Shown: positions 6,923 to 13,533, numbered from the stretch's first letter. The stretch is DNA of 14,107 nt from Candidatus Woesearchaeota archaeon (GCA_014729015.1 WJKR01000046.1:1-14107); one strand, 5' to 3'. The notes: generated by a model from the letters alone, not told the origin. Numbers and translations are program-made.

Positions 6923-7435
6923 TTTTTGCTTTCTATAATGCTTGGCTACGTCGTTGCCGGTCCATGATAACGCCTTGCTGTCGGGAATATTGAGCCTGTA
7001 CAGTACTCGCTTCAACGCAGCTTTGTTATGCGCTTCGATCTCCACGAACTCCGGGACGAATGACTGGTCGTCGAGGTATTGGTCGAAATCAAATCTGACC
7101 TTGCCCAATCGGTAGCTGATACGCCTCTTCCGGGAATCGCGCTTCCGGTGGAACCCTAACTGTTCCAGCAAGGCCAAGGTTGAAGGAACATCAGCTATTC
7201 CTACGGAGATCTCTTCCAGTTCCTTGGCAAACCCTTGCTTTCTCCCCGTCTTGACGGTGAGGAAGTGTTTGTTCCCTTCGCTGCGGACGCGGAGGGTGTC
7301 GATTTTTTCAGGGAGTCCCTTGAAGCTGTGCGTCACTACTTCTCCTGCGAAGACCTGCTTGGCACCCATCGCGGTGAGCTGTTTGACCATGTGTGCACGA
7401 TCAACTTCCAGGACCTTGACTTCGACCTCTCGCAT
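6917..7435 (-). CDS. CYTH-domain protein (CyaB/ThTPase-like, class IV adenylate cyclase family)
   Basis: 172-residue CYTH-fold enzyme. The N-terminal EVEVK (3-7) is the diagnostic ExExK. TLRVRS (47-52), FLTVKTG (58-64) and the basic RKRRISY (102-108) supply the Arg/Lys residues that line the tunnel and bind triphosphate. FDFD (115-118) and EFVEIEA (129-135) give the acidic metal ligands. The family hydrolyses or cyclises triphosphorylated substrates (thiamine triphosphate, tripolyphosphate, ATP to cAMP), and archaeal members are mostly described as CyaB-like. The specific substrate cannot be read from sequence. A longer frame to 7762 exists, but the ATG at 7435 gives the canonical MREVEVK start and lies 27 nt from a TATA box. 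The gene is divergent from a zinc-ribbon gene and upstream of the deoxyribosyltransferase-like gene. Confidence 0.88.
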   Translation of the reverse strand: MREVEVKVLEVDRAHMVKQLTAMGAKQVFAGEVVTHSFKGLPEKIDTLRVRSEGNKHFLTVKTGRKQGFAKELEEISVGIADVPSTLALLEQLGFHRKRDSRKRRISYRLGKVRFDFDQYLDDQSFVPEFVEIEAHNKAALKRVLYRLNIPDSKALSWTGNDVAKHYRKQKQ

Positions 7436-7457
7436 GCTCCTGCTTGAGCAGGGAGCC

Positions 7458-7468
7458 GTATAAAAGCT
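7458..7468 (-). promoter_or_regulatory. TATA box for the CYTH gene
   Basis: Minus-strand AGCTTTTATAC is centred 27 nt before the ATG at 7435, a leaderless spacing with no competing ribosome-binding site. This decides the start against the longer open frame. Confidence 0.65.
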
Positions 7469-7496
7469 TTTGGGGCAGTGGACAAGCGCGGGACAA

Positions 7497-7507
7497 ACAT
7501 ATAAAAG
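7497..7507 (+). promoter_or_regulatory. TATA box for the zinc-ribbon gene
   Basis: ACATATAAAAG, preceded by GGACAA, is centred 27 nt before the ATG at 7530. The frame extends upstream to 7470, but that region would encode the TATA box itself, so the ATG at 7530 is the better start. Confidence 0.65.
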
Positions 7508-7529
7508 AGATGGCTGGTTCCGTGGGGGC

Positions 7530-7754
7530 ATGTTCGTCGTCCGTTGCCCGTCCTGCAAGCATACCATGCGGTACCAGCCCGTGAAGGCTGGCGTGGTGTC
7601 GGAGAAGGTGAAGAAGTGCGTGTTCTGTGGGCATAGTTTCAAGATACACCCATCCTTGGTTGAGAGCAGAATCGTGCGCGAGGAGGAAAAGAATACGACT
7701 AGTGCGCTGTTCCATACGCCGGAGCAGGTGAAAGCGTTCAAGGAGAAACAGTGA
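7530..7754 (+). CDS. Small zinc-ribbon protein (DUF1922-like)
   Basis: 74-residue protein beginning MFVVRCPSCKHTMRYQ, with a second knuckle CVFCGHSFKIH about 20 residues later. The two CxxC pairs form a classic zinc ribbon in the first 40 residues. The rest is a charged helix-prone tail with EREEEK-like composition (SRIVREEEK) and a basic end FKEKQ. Small archaeal zinc ribbons of this kind resemble DUF1922, whose role is unknown; nucleic-acid or protein binding is the usual guess. The start is fixed by the leaderless TATA spacing. The gene is divergent from the CYTH gene across 94 bp and is followed by the long AT-rich leader region of gyrA. Codon use is G/T-rich, unlike gyrA. Confidence 0.8.
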   Translation: MFVVRCPSCKHTMRYQPVKAGVVSEKVKKCVFCGHSFKIHPSLVESRIVREEEKNTTSALFHTPEQVKAFKEKQ

Positions 7755-7913
7755 TGTTTCATGCGTGATGCTCTTATTTAAAACAATCGTTTATTTTTCC
7801 TTATAGAAATTACTATATAGAAAATAATTCAATAAAACACAAGGCTTATAAAAACAAACAACTACCCATTTCTCGACGAGAAAAGACACTTTTTCTCACC
7901 ACAGGAAAACCCC
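7755..7913 (+). promoter_or_regulatory. AT-rich gyrA upstream region with several TATA-like boxes
   Basis: This is the longest gene-free stretch (159 bp). It holds three TATA-like boxes on the plus strand: CTTATTTAAAAC (7773-7784), ACTATATAG (7812-7820) and GCTTATAAAAAC (7844-7855). Starts 27 nt downstream of the last two would be near 7843 and 7876, which leaves a gyrA leader of about 70 or 38 nt. So gyrA is probably not leaderless, unlike its neighbours. Only a weak AGGA lies before the ATG at 7914. The 3' part contains overlapping inverted repeats, listed separately. Confidence 0.5.
7869..7897 (+). repeat. Overlapping inverted repeats in the gyrA leader
   Basis: TTTCTCGACGAGAAA (7869-7883) is a perfect 7-bp dyad around one base. 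Its right arm GAGAAAA (7878-7884) is also complementary to TTTTCTC (7891-7897), with a 6-nt loop. The middle segment can pair with only one partner at a time, so two alternative hairpins are possible in RNA. Alternatively the first dyad could be a DNA operator lying on the predicted start site near 7876. Confidence 0.6.
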
Positions 7914-10406
7914 ATGAAAAACGACAGCACACCACCGACAGCGACGACGCCGGAAAACAACGACCGCACCACGCCCAGCATCATCGAAGACGAGATGAAA
8001 CAATCCTACCTCGACTACGCCATGTCCATCATCGTCGGCAGGGCCCTGCCGGACGCGCGAGACGGGCTTAAACCCGTCCATAGACGCATTCTCTACGCCA
8101 TGAACGACATGGGCATGAAACACAATGCTGCATTCAAAAAAAGCGCAAGAATCGTGGGCGAAGTACTCGGTAAATATCACCCACACGGCGACTCAGCAGT
8201 GTACGAAAGCATGGTCAGAATGGCGCAAAGCTGGTCGCTCCGCTACCTGCTCATCGATGGACAAGGCAACATGGGTTCACAAGATGGCGACAATCCCGCA
8301 GCCATGCGCTACACAGAAGCAAGGATGAAAAAAATTGCTGAAGAGATGCTCACCGACATCGACAAGGAAACGGTCGATATGGCTGACAACTTCGACGGCT
8401 CATTGCAGGAACCAATCGTGCTCCCGGCAAAGGCACCCAACCTGCTCATCAACGGCTCATCAGGCATCGCGGTCGGCATGGCCACGAACATCCCGCCGCA
8501 CAACCTCCAAGAAGTAGGACAAGCAGTCATCGCGCTCATCAACAATCCGGAAGCAACCTATCAAGATTTGATGAAGTACATCAAAGGACCTGACTTCCCC
8601 ACCGGCGGCATCATCCAAGGCACCAAAGGCATCACCAACGCCTACCATTACGGCAGGGGCCGCATCAAGGTCAGAGCGGTTATCGAGGACGAGAACAAGG
8701 ACAAGAAGAAACGGCTGATCATCAAGGAAATACCGTACATGGTCAACAAGGCAATCCTCATCCAGCAGATCGCAGAAGGCGTACGAGAAAAAAAGATAGA
8801 AGGCATCAAGGACATCAGGGACGAGAGCGACAGGAAAGGCATGCGCGTCGCCATCGACCTCAAGCACGACGCCAACCCGGACATAGTGCAGAACCAGCTG
8901 TACAAGCACACACGCTGCCAAGAGACATTCGGCATCAACAACCTGGCATTGGTGGACGGCCAGCCGAAAGTCCTCGGACTCAAGGACTTACTACAGCTGT
9001 TCATCGACCACCGCAAACAAGTCATCACGAGAAGGACGCAACACGACCTGAAAAAAGCAAAACAAAAAGCCCACATCCTCGAAGGGCTCGTCAAGGCATT
9101 GAACCACATCGACGCCATCATCACCCTCATCAAGAAAGCGGCCGACGTGCAAGCGGCGCAAAAGAGGCTCATGAGCAACTACTCATTGTCGGAAGAGCAG
9201 AGCAAAGCCATCCTGGAAATGCGGTTGTCAAGGCTCGCAGCACTGGAACAGGAGAAGATCAGGAAAGATCTCAAAGAGACGCGCAAACTCATCAGAGATC
9301 TCGAATCCGTCCTCGCAGACGTCCAAAAAGTACTCGCCATCATCAAGGAAGAGACGCAAGAGCTCATACAAAGATATGGGGATGAACGACGAACAAAGAT
9401 TGTTGAAGGAGGCGACGACGACAATGACCTCGACCTCGAAGCTCTCATCGACGAGGAAGACATGGTCATCACGATCAGCAACGCCGGGTACATCAAACGA
9501 CTACCTATCGATACGTACAAAGCACAGAAGAGGGGCGGCAGGGGCATCAAAGGAGCCACCATGAGAGACGACGACGCATTAGTGCACCTGTTCGTCGCGA
9601 ACACGCACCACCACCTGCTCATCTTCACGAACAAAGGACGCGTGCACTGGCTCAAAGTCTATAGGATCCCGGAAGCGAGCAGGTACAGCAAAGGCACGGC
9701 CATCGTCAACCTCATCAACATCAGCGAAGGGGAACGCGTCAGCGCGGTCATCCCGGTCAAGGAATTCAAGGAAGACGAATACCTCACGTTCATCACCAGG
9801 AAAGGCACCCTGAAGAAGACGACGCTCGAATCCTATTCACGACCGCGGCAAGGAGGCATCATCGCCATCAACCTCAACGATGGGGACGACCTCGTCAACG
9901 TCGTCAAGACGGACGGCAAAAAACAATTGCTCATCGCCACCAGCAGGGGCATGGCCATCAAGTGCAAAGAAGCAGACGTACGACCCATGGGCAGGACCAG
10001 TACCGGCGTCAGAGGCATCACCCTCGCGCCAGGAGACCGCGTCATCGGCATGACTACCGCACCAGAAACAGGCGTGTTAGCAACCATTACCGAAAACGGC
10101 TACGGCAAGAAGACCAGGATCAGCGACTACCGGCTCATCAGCAGGGGCGGCAAAGGCGTCAGGAACATCATCTGCTCGGCCAGGAACGGCGTCGTCGTCG
10201 CCATCAGGCGCGTAGAAGACGAAGACGACCTCGTATTCATCACCGCTAAAGGCATCGTGATCAGGACGCCAGCAAAGGACATTTCTACTATTGGTCGCAA
10301 CACGCAAGGCATGCGGCTCATGAAACTCGCGCCGGGCGACAAGGTCGTCTCAGCAGCAAAGATCATACAAGAAGACGACGGCGACGTCCAAGTGACGCAA
10401 GAATAA
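7914..10406 (+). CDS. gyrA: DNA gyrase subunit A
   Basis: 830-residue GyrA, the breakage-reunion subunit of the type IIA topoisomerase that uses ATP (through GyrB) to introduce negative supercoils. After a Thr/Pro/Asn-rich N-terminal extension come YLDYAMSIIVGRALPDARDG (32-51), HPHGD (89-93) and the catalytic Tyr133 in AAMRYTEARM. The middle is the coiled-coil gate region. The C-terminus is a beta-pinwheel in which I count six blade repeats, with the GyrA box QKRGGRG at 538-544; this marks it as gyrase rather than Topo IV ParC. An Asp/Glu-rich linker (EGGDDDNDLDLEALIDEED) precedes the pinwheel. gyrB is not in the window. Archaeal gyrase is generally seen as of bacterial origin. Base composition is A/C-rich on this strand, as in the two genes that follow. 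Confidence 0.97.
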   Translation: MKNDSTPPTATTPENNDRTTPSIIEDEMKQSYLDYAMSIIVGRALPDARDGLKPVHRRILYAMNDMGMKHNAAFKKSARIVGEVLGKYHPHGDSAVYESMVRMAQSWSLRYLLIDGQGNMGSQDGDNPAAMRYTEARMKKIAEEMLTDIDKETVDMADNFDGSLQEPIVLPAKAPNLLINGSSGIAVGMATNIPPHNLQEVGQAVIALINNPEATYQDLMKYIKGPDFPTGGIIQGTKGITNAYHYGRGRIKVRAVIEDENKDKKKRLIIKEIPYMVNKAILIQQIAEGVREKKIEGIKDIRDESDRKGMRVAIDLKHDANPDIVQNQLYKHTRCQETFGINNLALVDGQPKVLGLKDLLQLFIDHRKQVITRRTQHDLKKAKQKAHILEGLVKALNHIDAIITLIKKAADVQAAQKRLMSNYSLSEEQSKAILEMRLSRLAALEQEKIRKDLKETRKLIRDLESVLADVQKVLAIIKEETQELIQRYGDERRTKIVEGGDDDNDLDLEALIDEEDMVITISNAGYIKRLPIDTYKAQKRGGRGIKGATMRDDDALVHLFVANTHHHLLIFTNKGRVHWLKVYRIPEASRYSKGTAIVNLINISEGERVSAVIPVKEFKEDEYLTFITRKGTLKKTTLESYSRPRQGGIIAINLNDGDDLVNVVKTDGKKQLLIATSRGMAIKCKEADVRPMGRTSTGVRGITLAPGDRVIGMTTAPETGVLATITENGYGKKTRISDYRLISRGGKGVRNIICSARNGVVVAIRRVEDEDDLVFITAKGIVIRTPAKDISTIGRNTQGMRLMKLAPGDKVVSAAKIIQEDDGDVQVTQE

Positions 10407-10410
10407 GGAA

Positions 10411-10421
10411 CTTTTTTAAAC
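10411..10421 (+). promoter_or_regulatory. T-tract and TATA box after gyrA
   Basis: CTTTTTTAAAC starts five bases past the gyrA stop. The six T could end gyrA transcription, and TTTTTAAA (10413-10420) is centred 27 nt before the next ATG at 10443. Terminator and promoter seem to share the same bases. Confidence 0.5.
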
Positions 10422-10442
10422 AACCAGCCCTTTAATGCAGCC

Positions 10443-10931
10443 ATGCGCGTCGACGCCGAACGGCTCCGGGAGAAAGGCTGGTCAGAAGCAGAGATTACGC
10501 ACGCGCAAGGCATCGTCACCAAGGCGAAGAAGCGCCGGTACCAGCATCGGAACGCGCTGGACGAAGCAGTGTACTGGGGGTTGCTCGTCCTCTCAGCGGG
10601 CACCATGGTCGCCGTCGCGTACTGGATCATCCCCTTGTTCATCTTCGCGAGCAGCAAGGTGCTCTACCCCCTGCTCATCCTCATCGGCCTGTCGTTCGGT
10701 ATGCTGTTCACGGTCATCATCAAGGACCTCGACCACCTGAAAACGCACCACCACATCATCCTCGTGCTCATCGTCCCCATCACTGGGAAAATCAGTTTCC
10801 TCGCGCTGCTCGGCAGCATCAGCAACGCGGAAAGCATCGGGGGCATCGCGCACAGCCCGGTCGTCGCCGGCGCGGCGTTCATCATCAGCTTCCTCGCACC
10901 CTACCTCTTCCACCTGCTAGCCAGAAAGTGA
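10443..10931 (+). CDS. Four-TM membrane protein with GWSE motif, function unknown
   Basis: 162-residue integral membrane protein. A basic cytoplasmic N-terminus of about 40 residues contains LREKGWSEAEI and then a Lys/Arg cluster (28-32). It resembles small helical GWSxxEI motifs in uncharacterised DPANN membrane proteins I have in mind (recollection, not a search). Four hydrophobic segments lie at about 43-70, 74-93, 103-124 and 137-160, with a HxxxHHH-like stretch (98-104) between the second and third. No transporter or enzyme signature is recognisable. The ATG at 10443 has leaderless TATA spacing. The next gene starts 4 nt after the stop, so the two are probably co-transcribed. Confidence 0.75.
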   Translation: MRVDAERLREKGWSEAEITHAQGIVTKAKKRRYQHRNALDEAVYWGLLVLSAGTMVAVAYWIIPLFIFASSKVLYPLLILIGLSFGMLFTVIIKDLDHLKTHHHIILVLIVPITGKISFLALLGSISNAESIGGIAHSPVVAGAAFIISFLAPYLFHLLARK

Positions 10932-10935
10932 TACC

Positions 10936-11328
10936 ATGGACCTCTGTGAATGGACGAAGATATACCTCAAGCAACGGGACCTGCACCGGAGAGCGATCGC
11001 GTCCCTGGAAAAGACCACCAAGGGGTTCACCATCGTCACGAAGGACGGCGGCCAGCAAGAAGTCGTCGTCCAGGAGACGCTCGCTCCGGCAACAGCGCGC
11101 ATCATCGTCTGCTTGAACACCAGGCAGAACGTCGACGTCCTCGTGAGGAAGTGGCGTGACTTCACGCAGGAGCCGGACCTGCTCCTCGTGTTCGCTAATC
11201 CTGTGACGAACGAGAAATGGCTGCTGAAGCCACACCATCACGACAAGGTAGCGGACGAGGAGAGCCTCAAGCAAGGATTGCTGGCGATGTATGAGGCTAT
11301 CACGAGCGCGCGAACGCAAAACACTTAA
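10936..11328 (+). CDS. Small soluble protein of unknown function, upstream of radB
   Basis: 130-residue alpha/beta protein I do not recognise. It has a helical N-terminus (CEWTKIYLKQRDLHRRAI), a beta-rich centre (FTIVTKDGG, VVVQETL, ARIIVCL) and DLLLVFANPVTNEKWLLKP. A PHHHDKVAD motif (99-107) is followed by a closing helix. The His cluster and the conserved-looking W/K/P residues could be functional, but no known active site matches. The ATG is 4 nt downstream of the membrane-protein stop. AAGTGAT just before it partly matches a Shine-Dalgarno site, which fits translation from a shared mRNA. Its stop TAA lies inside the TATA-like box of radB. Confidence 0.68.
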   Translation: MDLCEWTKIYLKQRDLHRRAIASLEKTTKGFTIVTKDGGQQEVVVQETLAPATARIIVCLNTRQNVDVLVRKWRDFTQEPDLLLVFANPVTNEKWLLKPHHHDKVADEESLKQGLLAMYEAITSARTQNT

Positions 11329-11330
11329 TC
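11320..11330 (+). promoter_or_regulatory. TATA-like box overlapping the preceding stop codon, for radB
   Basis: ACACTTAATC (11321-11330) contains the TAA stop (11326-11328) of the preceding gene. Its centre is 24 nt from the first ATG (11349) and 30 nt from the second (11355), so it does not decide between them. Confidence 0.4.
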
Positions 11331-11348
11331 ATTGACGCATCCCTTTTC

Positions 11349-12032
11349 ATGTTCATGGAGACAAAGTTCCCTACCGGCACGGCCGTCTTCGACTGGTTGT
11401 TGGAAGGCGGGTATGAGCATGATTGCATCACGACACTGTATGGACCTGCTGGCAGTGGCAAGACGAATATCTGCTTGATAGCAGCGGCGGCCACGCCTGA
11501 AGGCAAGAAGACTGTGTACATCGATACCGAGGGCAGTTTCTCTATCAGCCGGCTCAAGCAGTTGCGGGATGATTGGAGGAATGTGTTGGAGCGCGTCATC
11601 ATCTTGCAGCCCACGACGTTCGAGGAGCAGAAGAAAGTCTTCGAGAAGCTGAAGGAATTGGTGAATGACAAGATTGCCATGATCATCCTGGACTCTTCGG
11701 CGATGCTGTACCGCTTGGAGATGGGCAAGTCCAAGGACGTGCACGCCGTCAATCGCGCGTTGGGCACGCAGCTCGCTTACCTGACGCAGATTGCCCGAAA
11801 GCAGAACGTCCCGGTCATCATCACCAACCAGGTCTACGCTGATTTCGAGGACAAGGATAAGGTCAAGATGGTCGGTGGTGACTTGTTGCGGTACGCGAGC
11901 AAGTGCTTGATCGAGTTGCAGAAGTCAGGGAAGAACCGTCTTGCGGTACTCCGGAAACATCGTTCCATCGAGGAGGATAAGGAGGTCTTGTTCAGGATAG
12001 TGGATAAGGGGGTGGAGGAGGTTGGCTCGTAA
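11349..12032 (+). CDS. radB: RadB recombinase-like ATPase
   Basis: 227-residue RecA/RadA-superfamily protein of the short archaeal RadB type, which lacks the N-terminal DNA-binding domain of RadA and assists or modulates homologous recombination. Walker A is GPAGSGKT (32-39) and Walker B is MIILD (111-115). VYIDTEGSF (56-64) carries the family Glu, and VPVIITNQVY is the strand before the DNA-binding loop. The C-terminal half has the typical GGDLLRYASKCLIEL region and the basic RKHRS. All core ATPase motifs are intact. There are two possible starts, ATG 11349 (MFMETKFPTG) and ATG 11355 (METKFPTG). The downstream small membrane-protein gene overlaps its 3' end by 11 bp. From this point strand composition turns G/T-rich. 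Confidence 0.93.
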   Translation: MFMETKFPTGTAVFDWLLEGGYEHDCITTLYGPAGSGKTNICLIAAAATPEGKKTVYIDTEGSFSISRLKQLRDDWRNVLERVIILQPTTFEEQKKVFEKLKELVNDKIAMIILDSSAMLYRLEMGKSKDVHAVNRALGTQLAYLTQIARKQNVPVIITNQVYADFEDKDKVKMVGGDLLRYASKCLIELQKSGKNRLAVLRKHRSIEEDKEVLFRIVDKGVEEVGS

Positions 12033-12294
12033 GGCTGGGCTCGTTCTGCGCTTGTTCATCTTCGTCCTGCTCTGGGTAGTCGGCGGCTTGTTCTTCGGCG
12101 AGTACGGGGGCGCCATCGGGATGCAGGGCAGTATGTTGTTCATCGGCGAGAGCATCGTCGGTACGGGCAGCTTGGCGCGGCAGGGCGGCGACGTCATCCT
12201 CTTGATCGCGTCGTTCATCATCACCGCCGCGGTGTATTACCTCGTCGCCGTGGTCATCACGTTCTTCCTCGTCAGGGCGTTCGGGAGGAAGTGA
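12022..12294 (+). CDS. Small two-TM membrane protein overlapping radB
   Basis: 90-residue hydrophobic protein with a TTG start at 12022 inside the last codons of radB (11-bp overlap). A strong GGAGGAGG ribosome-binding sequence lies just upstream, which is why this start is preferred over a downstream TTG. TM1 spans about 8-25 and follows the basic MARK/R residues. A Gly-rich loop, GEYGGAIGMQGSM, carries short hydrophobic turns. TM2 spans about 57-84 and ends in RAFGRK. I do not recognise it. The close overlap implies translational coupling with RadB. The stop codon directly abuts the convergent uS2 stop with no base in between. Confidence 0.65.
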   Translation: MARKAGLVLRLFIFVLLWVVGGLFFGEYGGAIGMQGSMLFIGESIVGTGSLARQGGDVILLIASFIITAAVYYLVAVVITFFLVRAFGRK

Positions 12295-12897
12295 TTATTC
12301 TTCCGAGAAGTCGTCCATGGTGTACTTGAAGTCTTCGTCTTTCTTGATGAGTCCTCGTTGTTTGAGGTAGAGCTTGGCGAACAGGTAGTAGACGAGCCCT
12401 AGCGATTTCTTGCCTTTGTTGTTGCAGGGCACGACGAGGTCGATGCCGTTCGCTTGGTTGTTCGTGTCGCACAATGCGATGACGGGGATGCCGACTTTCT
12501 GGGCGTCTGCGATGGCATTCTTGTCCGGCCAGGCGTCGGTGATGATCATTATCTTTGCTTCGACGAAGTCTCGTAGGTTGGGGTTGGTCAGCACTCCTGG
12601 CGGGTAGCGGCCTGCGAAGTGCTTTGCGCCGGTCGCTTCCGCGAACGCCTTGGCGGGTTTCCAGCCGTTCTCTCTCCGTGAGACCGCGAGTATGTCTTCG
12701 GGCGCGAACCTTGCGAGGAACTTGACGGCGAGCCGGATGCGTTCGTCGATGGCTTGGATGTTCAGTACGGAGAGGCCGTCCGGCCTGGTCTTGTAGATGA
12801 AGTTGGCCATGTGCTTGGTCCTGAACTTGGTGCCGATGTGGATGCCGCTTTTTAGGTAGTCTTCGTTCGGGATGAGGAGTTCCGCGTCTTCTGGCAT
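12295..12897 (-). CDS. rps2: Small ribosomal subunit protein uS2
   Basis: 200-residue archaeal uS2, a component of the 30S subunit. It has the typical start of the fold (YLKSGIHIGTKFRTKHMANFIYKTRPDGL), the ISVLNIQAIDERI helix, FAGRYPPGVLTNP, DAWPDKNAIADA and the nucleotide-sugar-like strand VPVIALCDTNN. Length and motifs are complete. The ATG at 12897 is preceded by AGGAG and a run of A. In many archaea rps2 sits in an operon with rpl13, rps9, rpoN, rpoK and enolase; here it stands alone after thpR. The TATA box gives a leader of about 80 nt, long for this window and with potential secondary structure. Confidence 0.97.
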   Translation of the reverse strand: MPEDAELLIPNEDYLKSGIHIGTKFRTKHMANFIYKTRPDGLSVLNIQAIDERIRLAVKFLARFAPEDILAVSRRENGWKPAKAFAEATGAKHFAGRYPPGVLTNPNLRDFVEAKIMIITDAWPDKNAIADAQKVGIPVIALCDTNNQANGIDLVVPCNNKGKKSLGLVYYLFAKLYLKQRGLIKKDEDFKYTMDDFSEE

Positions 12898-12978
12898 TTT
12901 TTTCTCCTGTCTGCCCGTCTTTTTTACCTTTGGGCAGCGCTGCCGGCACGCTTCGAGTGAGCGTGTCTGCGTCGGTCG
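12898..12978 (-). promoter_or_regulatory. Structured uS2 mRNA leader
   Basis: Reading on the minus strand, the leader holds CACGCT-7 nt-AGCGTG (12965-12947), then the perfect palindrome GGCAGCGCTGCC (12944-12933). CTGCCC (12937-12932) can alternatively pair with GGGCAG (12916-12911), immediately upstream of the AGGAG ribosome-binding site near 12904-12908. Mutually exclusive pairing next to the ribosome-binding site fits translational autoregulation, which is common for ribosomal proteins, but no known uS2 motif was compared. Confidence 0.45.
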
Positions 12979-13000
12979 TGGTTGGCAGGAACAACGGACC

Positions 13001-13010
13001 GTTTATAAAT
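13001..13010 (-). promoter_or_regulatory. TATA box for uS2 overlapping the thpR stop
   Basis: Minus-strand ATTTATAAAC is a strong TATA box that includes the TAA stop (13003-13005) of thpR. Transcription would begin near 12978. Confidence 0.6.
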
Positions 13011-13533
13011 CTGGTGGTCGTGCGTCATATGTTGCCAGTGCTTTGTACACCGGGCCTGTCGGTGTCAGGGTCGTTCGGTAGAGCTTGAAGCTGTTGACTT
13101 CGAAGGAGAGTCGTTCGAGGCGGAGCTGGTGCATGGTCTTGATGATGGCTGCTCGTTGCGCCGGTGTTGCTCGTTTCATCCTGCTAAGGGTGAGGTGCGC
13201 CTTGAACGTCTTGTCTGGCTTGAAGCGGCGGCTTATCTGTCGTTGGAGGTTGAGGAGTTCCTCGTTGTCTTCGAGGCCGGCCCAGATAACGTTTGGGTTG
13301 TCGTCGTCGGGGAAGCTGCCGATGCCTGCGAGGGTGAGGGTGAACGGGTTGAAGGTGATGGTTCTTAGGGCGTTCTTGACACGTTCCGGGTCTTGTTCTC
13401 CGAGGAATGCGAGGGTGAGGTGGATGTTTTTCGGCGGGACGTGGCGTAGTCCTGGGAGTGGTAGCGATCGTTGTATGAGGGCGAGTTGTTCTCTGACTGG
13501 GCCTGGCGGGTCGATGGCGATGAAGAGTCTCAT
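13003..13533 (-). CDS. thpR: RNA 2',3'-cyclic phosphodiesterase (2'-5' RNA ligase family)
   Basis: 176-residue 2H-phosphoesterase. The two HxT motifs are H38-L-T40 in HLTLAFLG and H113-L-T115 in HLTLSRMK. The GSFPDDDNPNVIWAG stretch is characteristic of the ThpR group. The family opens 2',3'-cyclic phosphates on RNA ends (and shows reversible 2'-5' ligation in vitro), which suggests a role in tRNA or RNA end repair in the cytoplasm. The length is normal and both catalytic dyads are intact. The ATG at 13533 follows a TATA box at 13561-13570, with an almost leaderless transcript. The stop lies within the uS2 promoter. Confidence 0.93.
   Translation of the reverse strand: MRLFIAIDPPGPVREQLALIQRSLPLPGLRHVPPKNIHLTLAFLGEQDPERVKNALRTITFNPFTLTLAGIGSFPDDDNPNVIWAGLEDNEELLNLQRQISRRFKPDKTFKAHLTLSRMKRATPAQRAAIIKTMHQLRLERLSFEVNSFKLYRTTLTPTGPVYKALATYDARPPDL

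Noticed and set aside
7436..7762. N-terminal extension of the CYTH protein up to 7762
   Set aside because: It overlaps the divergent zinc-ribbon gene and both TATA boxes. The canonical MREVEVK start is at 7435.
7914..11328. Recent horizontal transfer of a gyrA block, suggested by its different base use
   Set aside because: The shift is an A/C versus G/T strand bias that also affects the neighbouring genes. It reverses at block borders, so inversion explains it better than foreign origin.
12272..12994. 240-codon minus-strand frame overlapping uS2
   Set aside because: It is an alternate frame with Arg/His/Pro-rich sequence, while uS2 is unmistakable.
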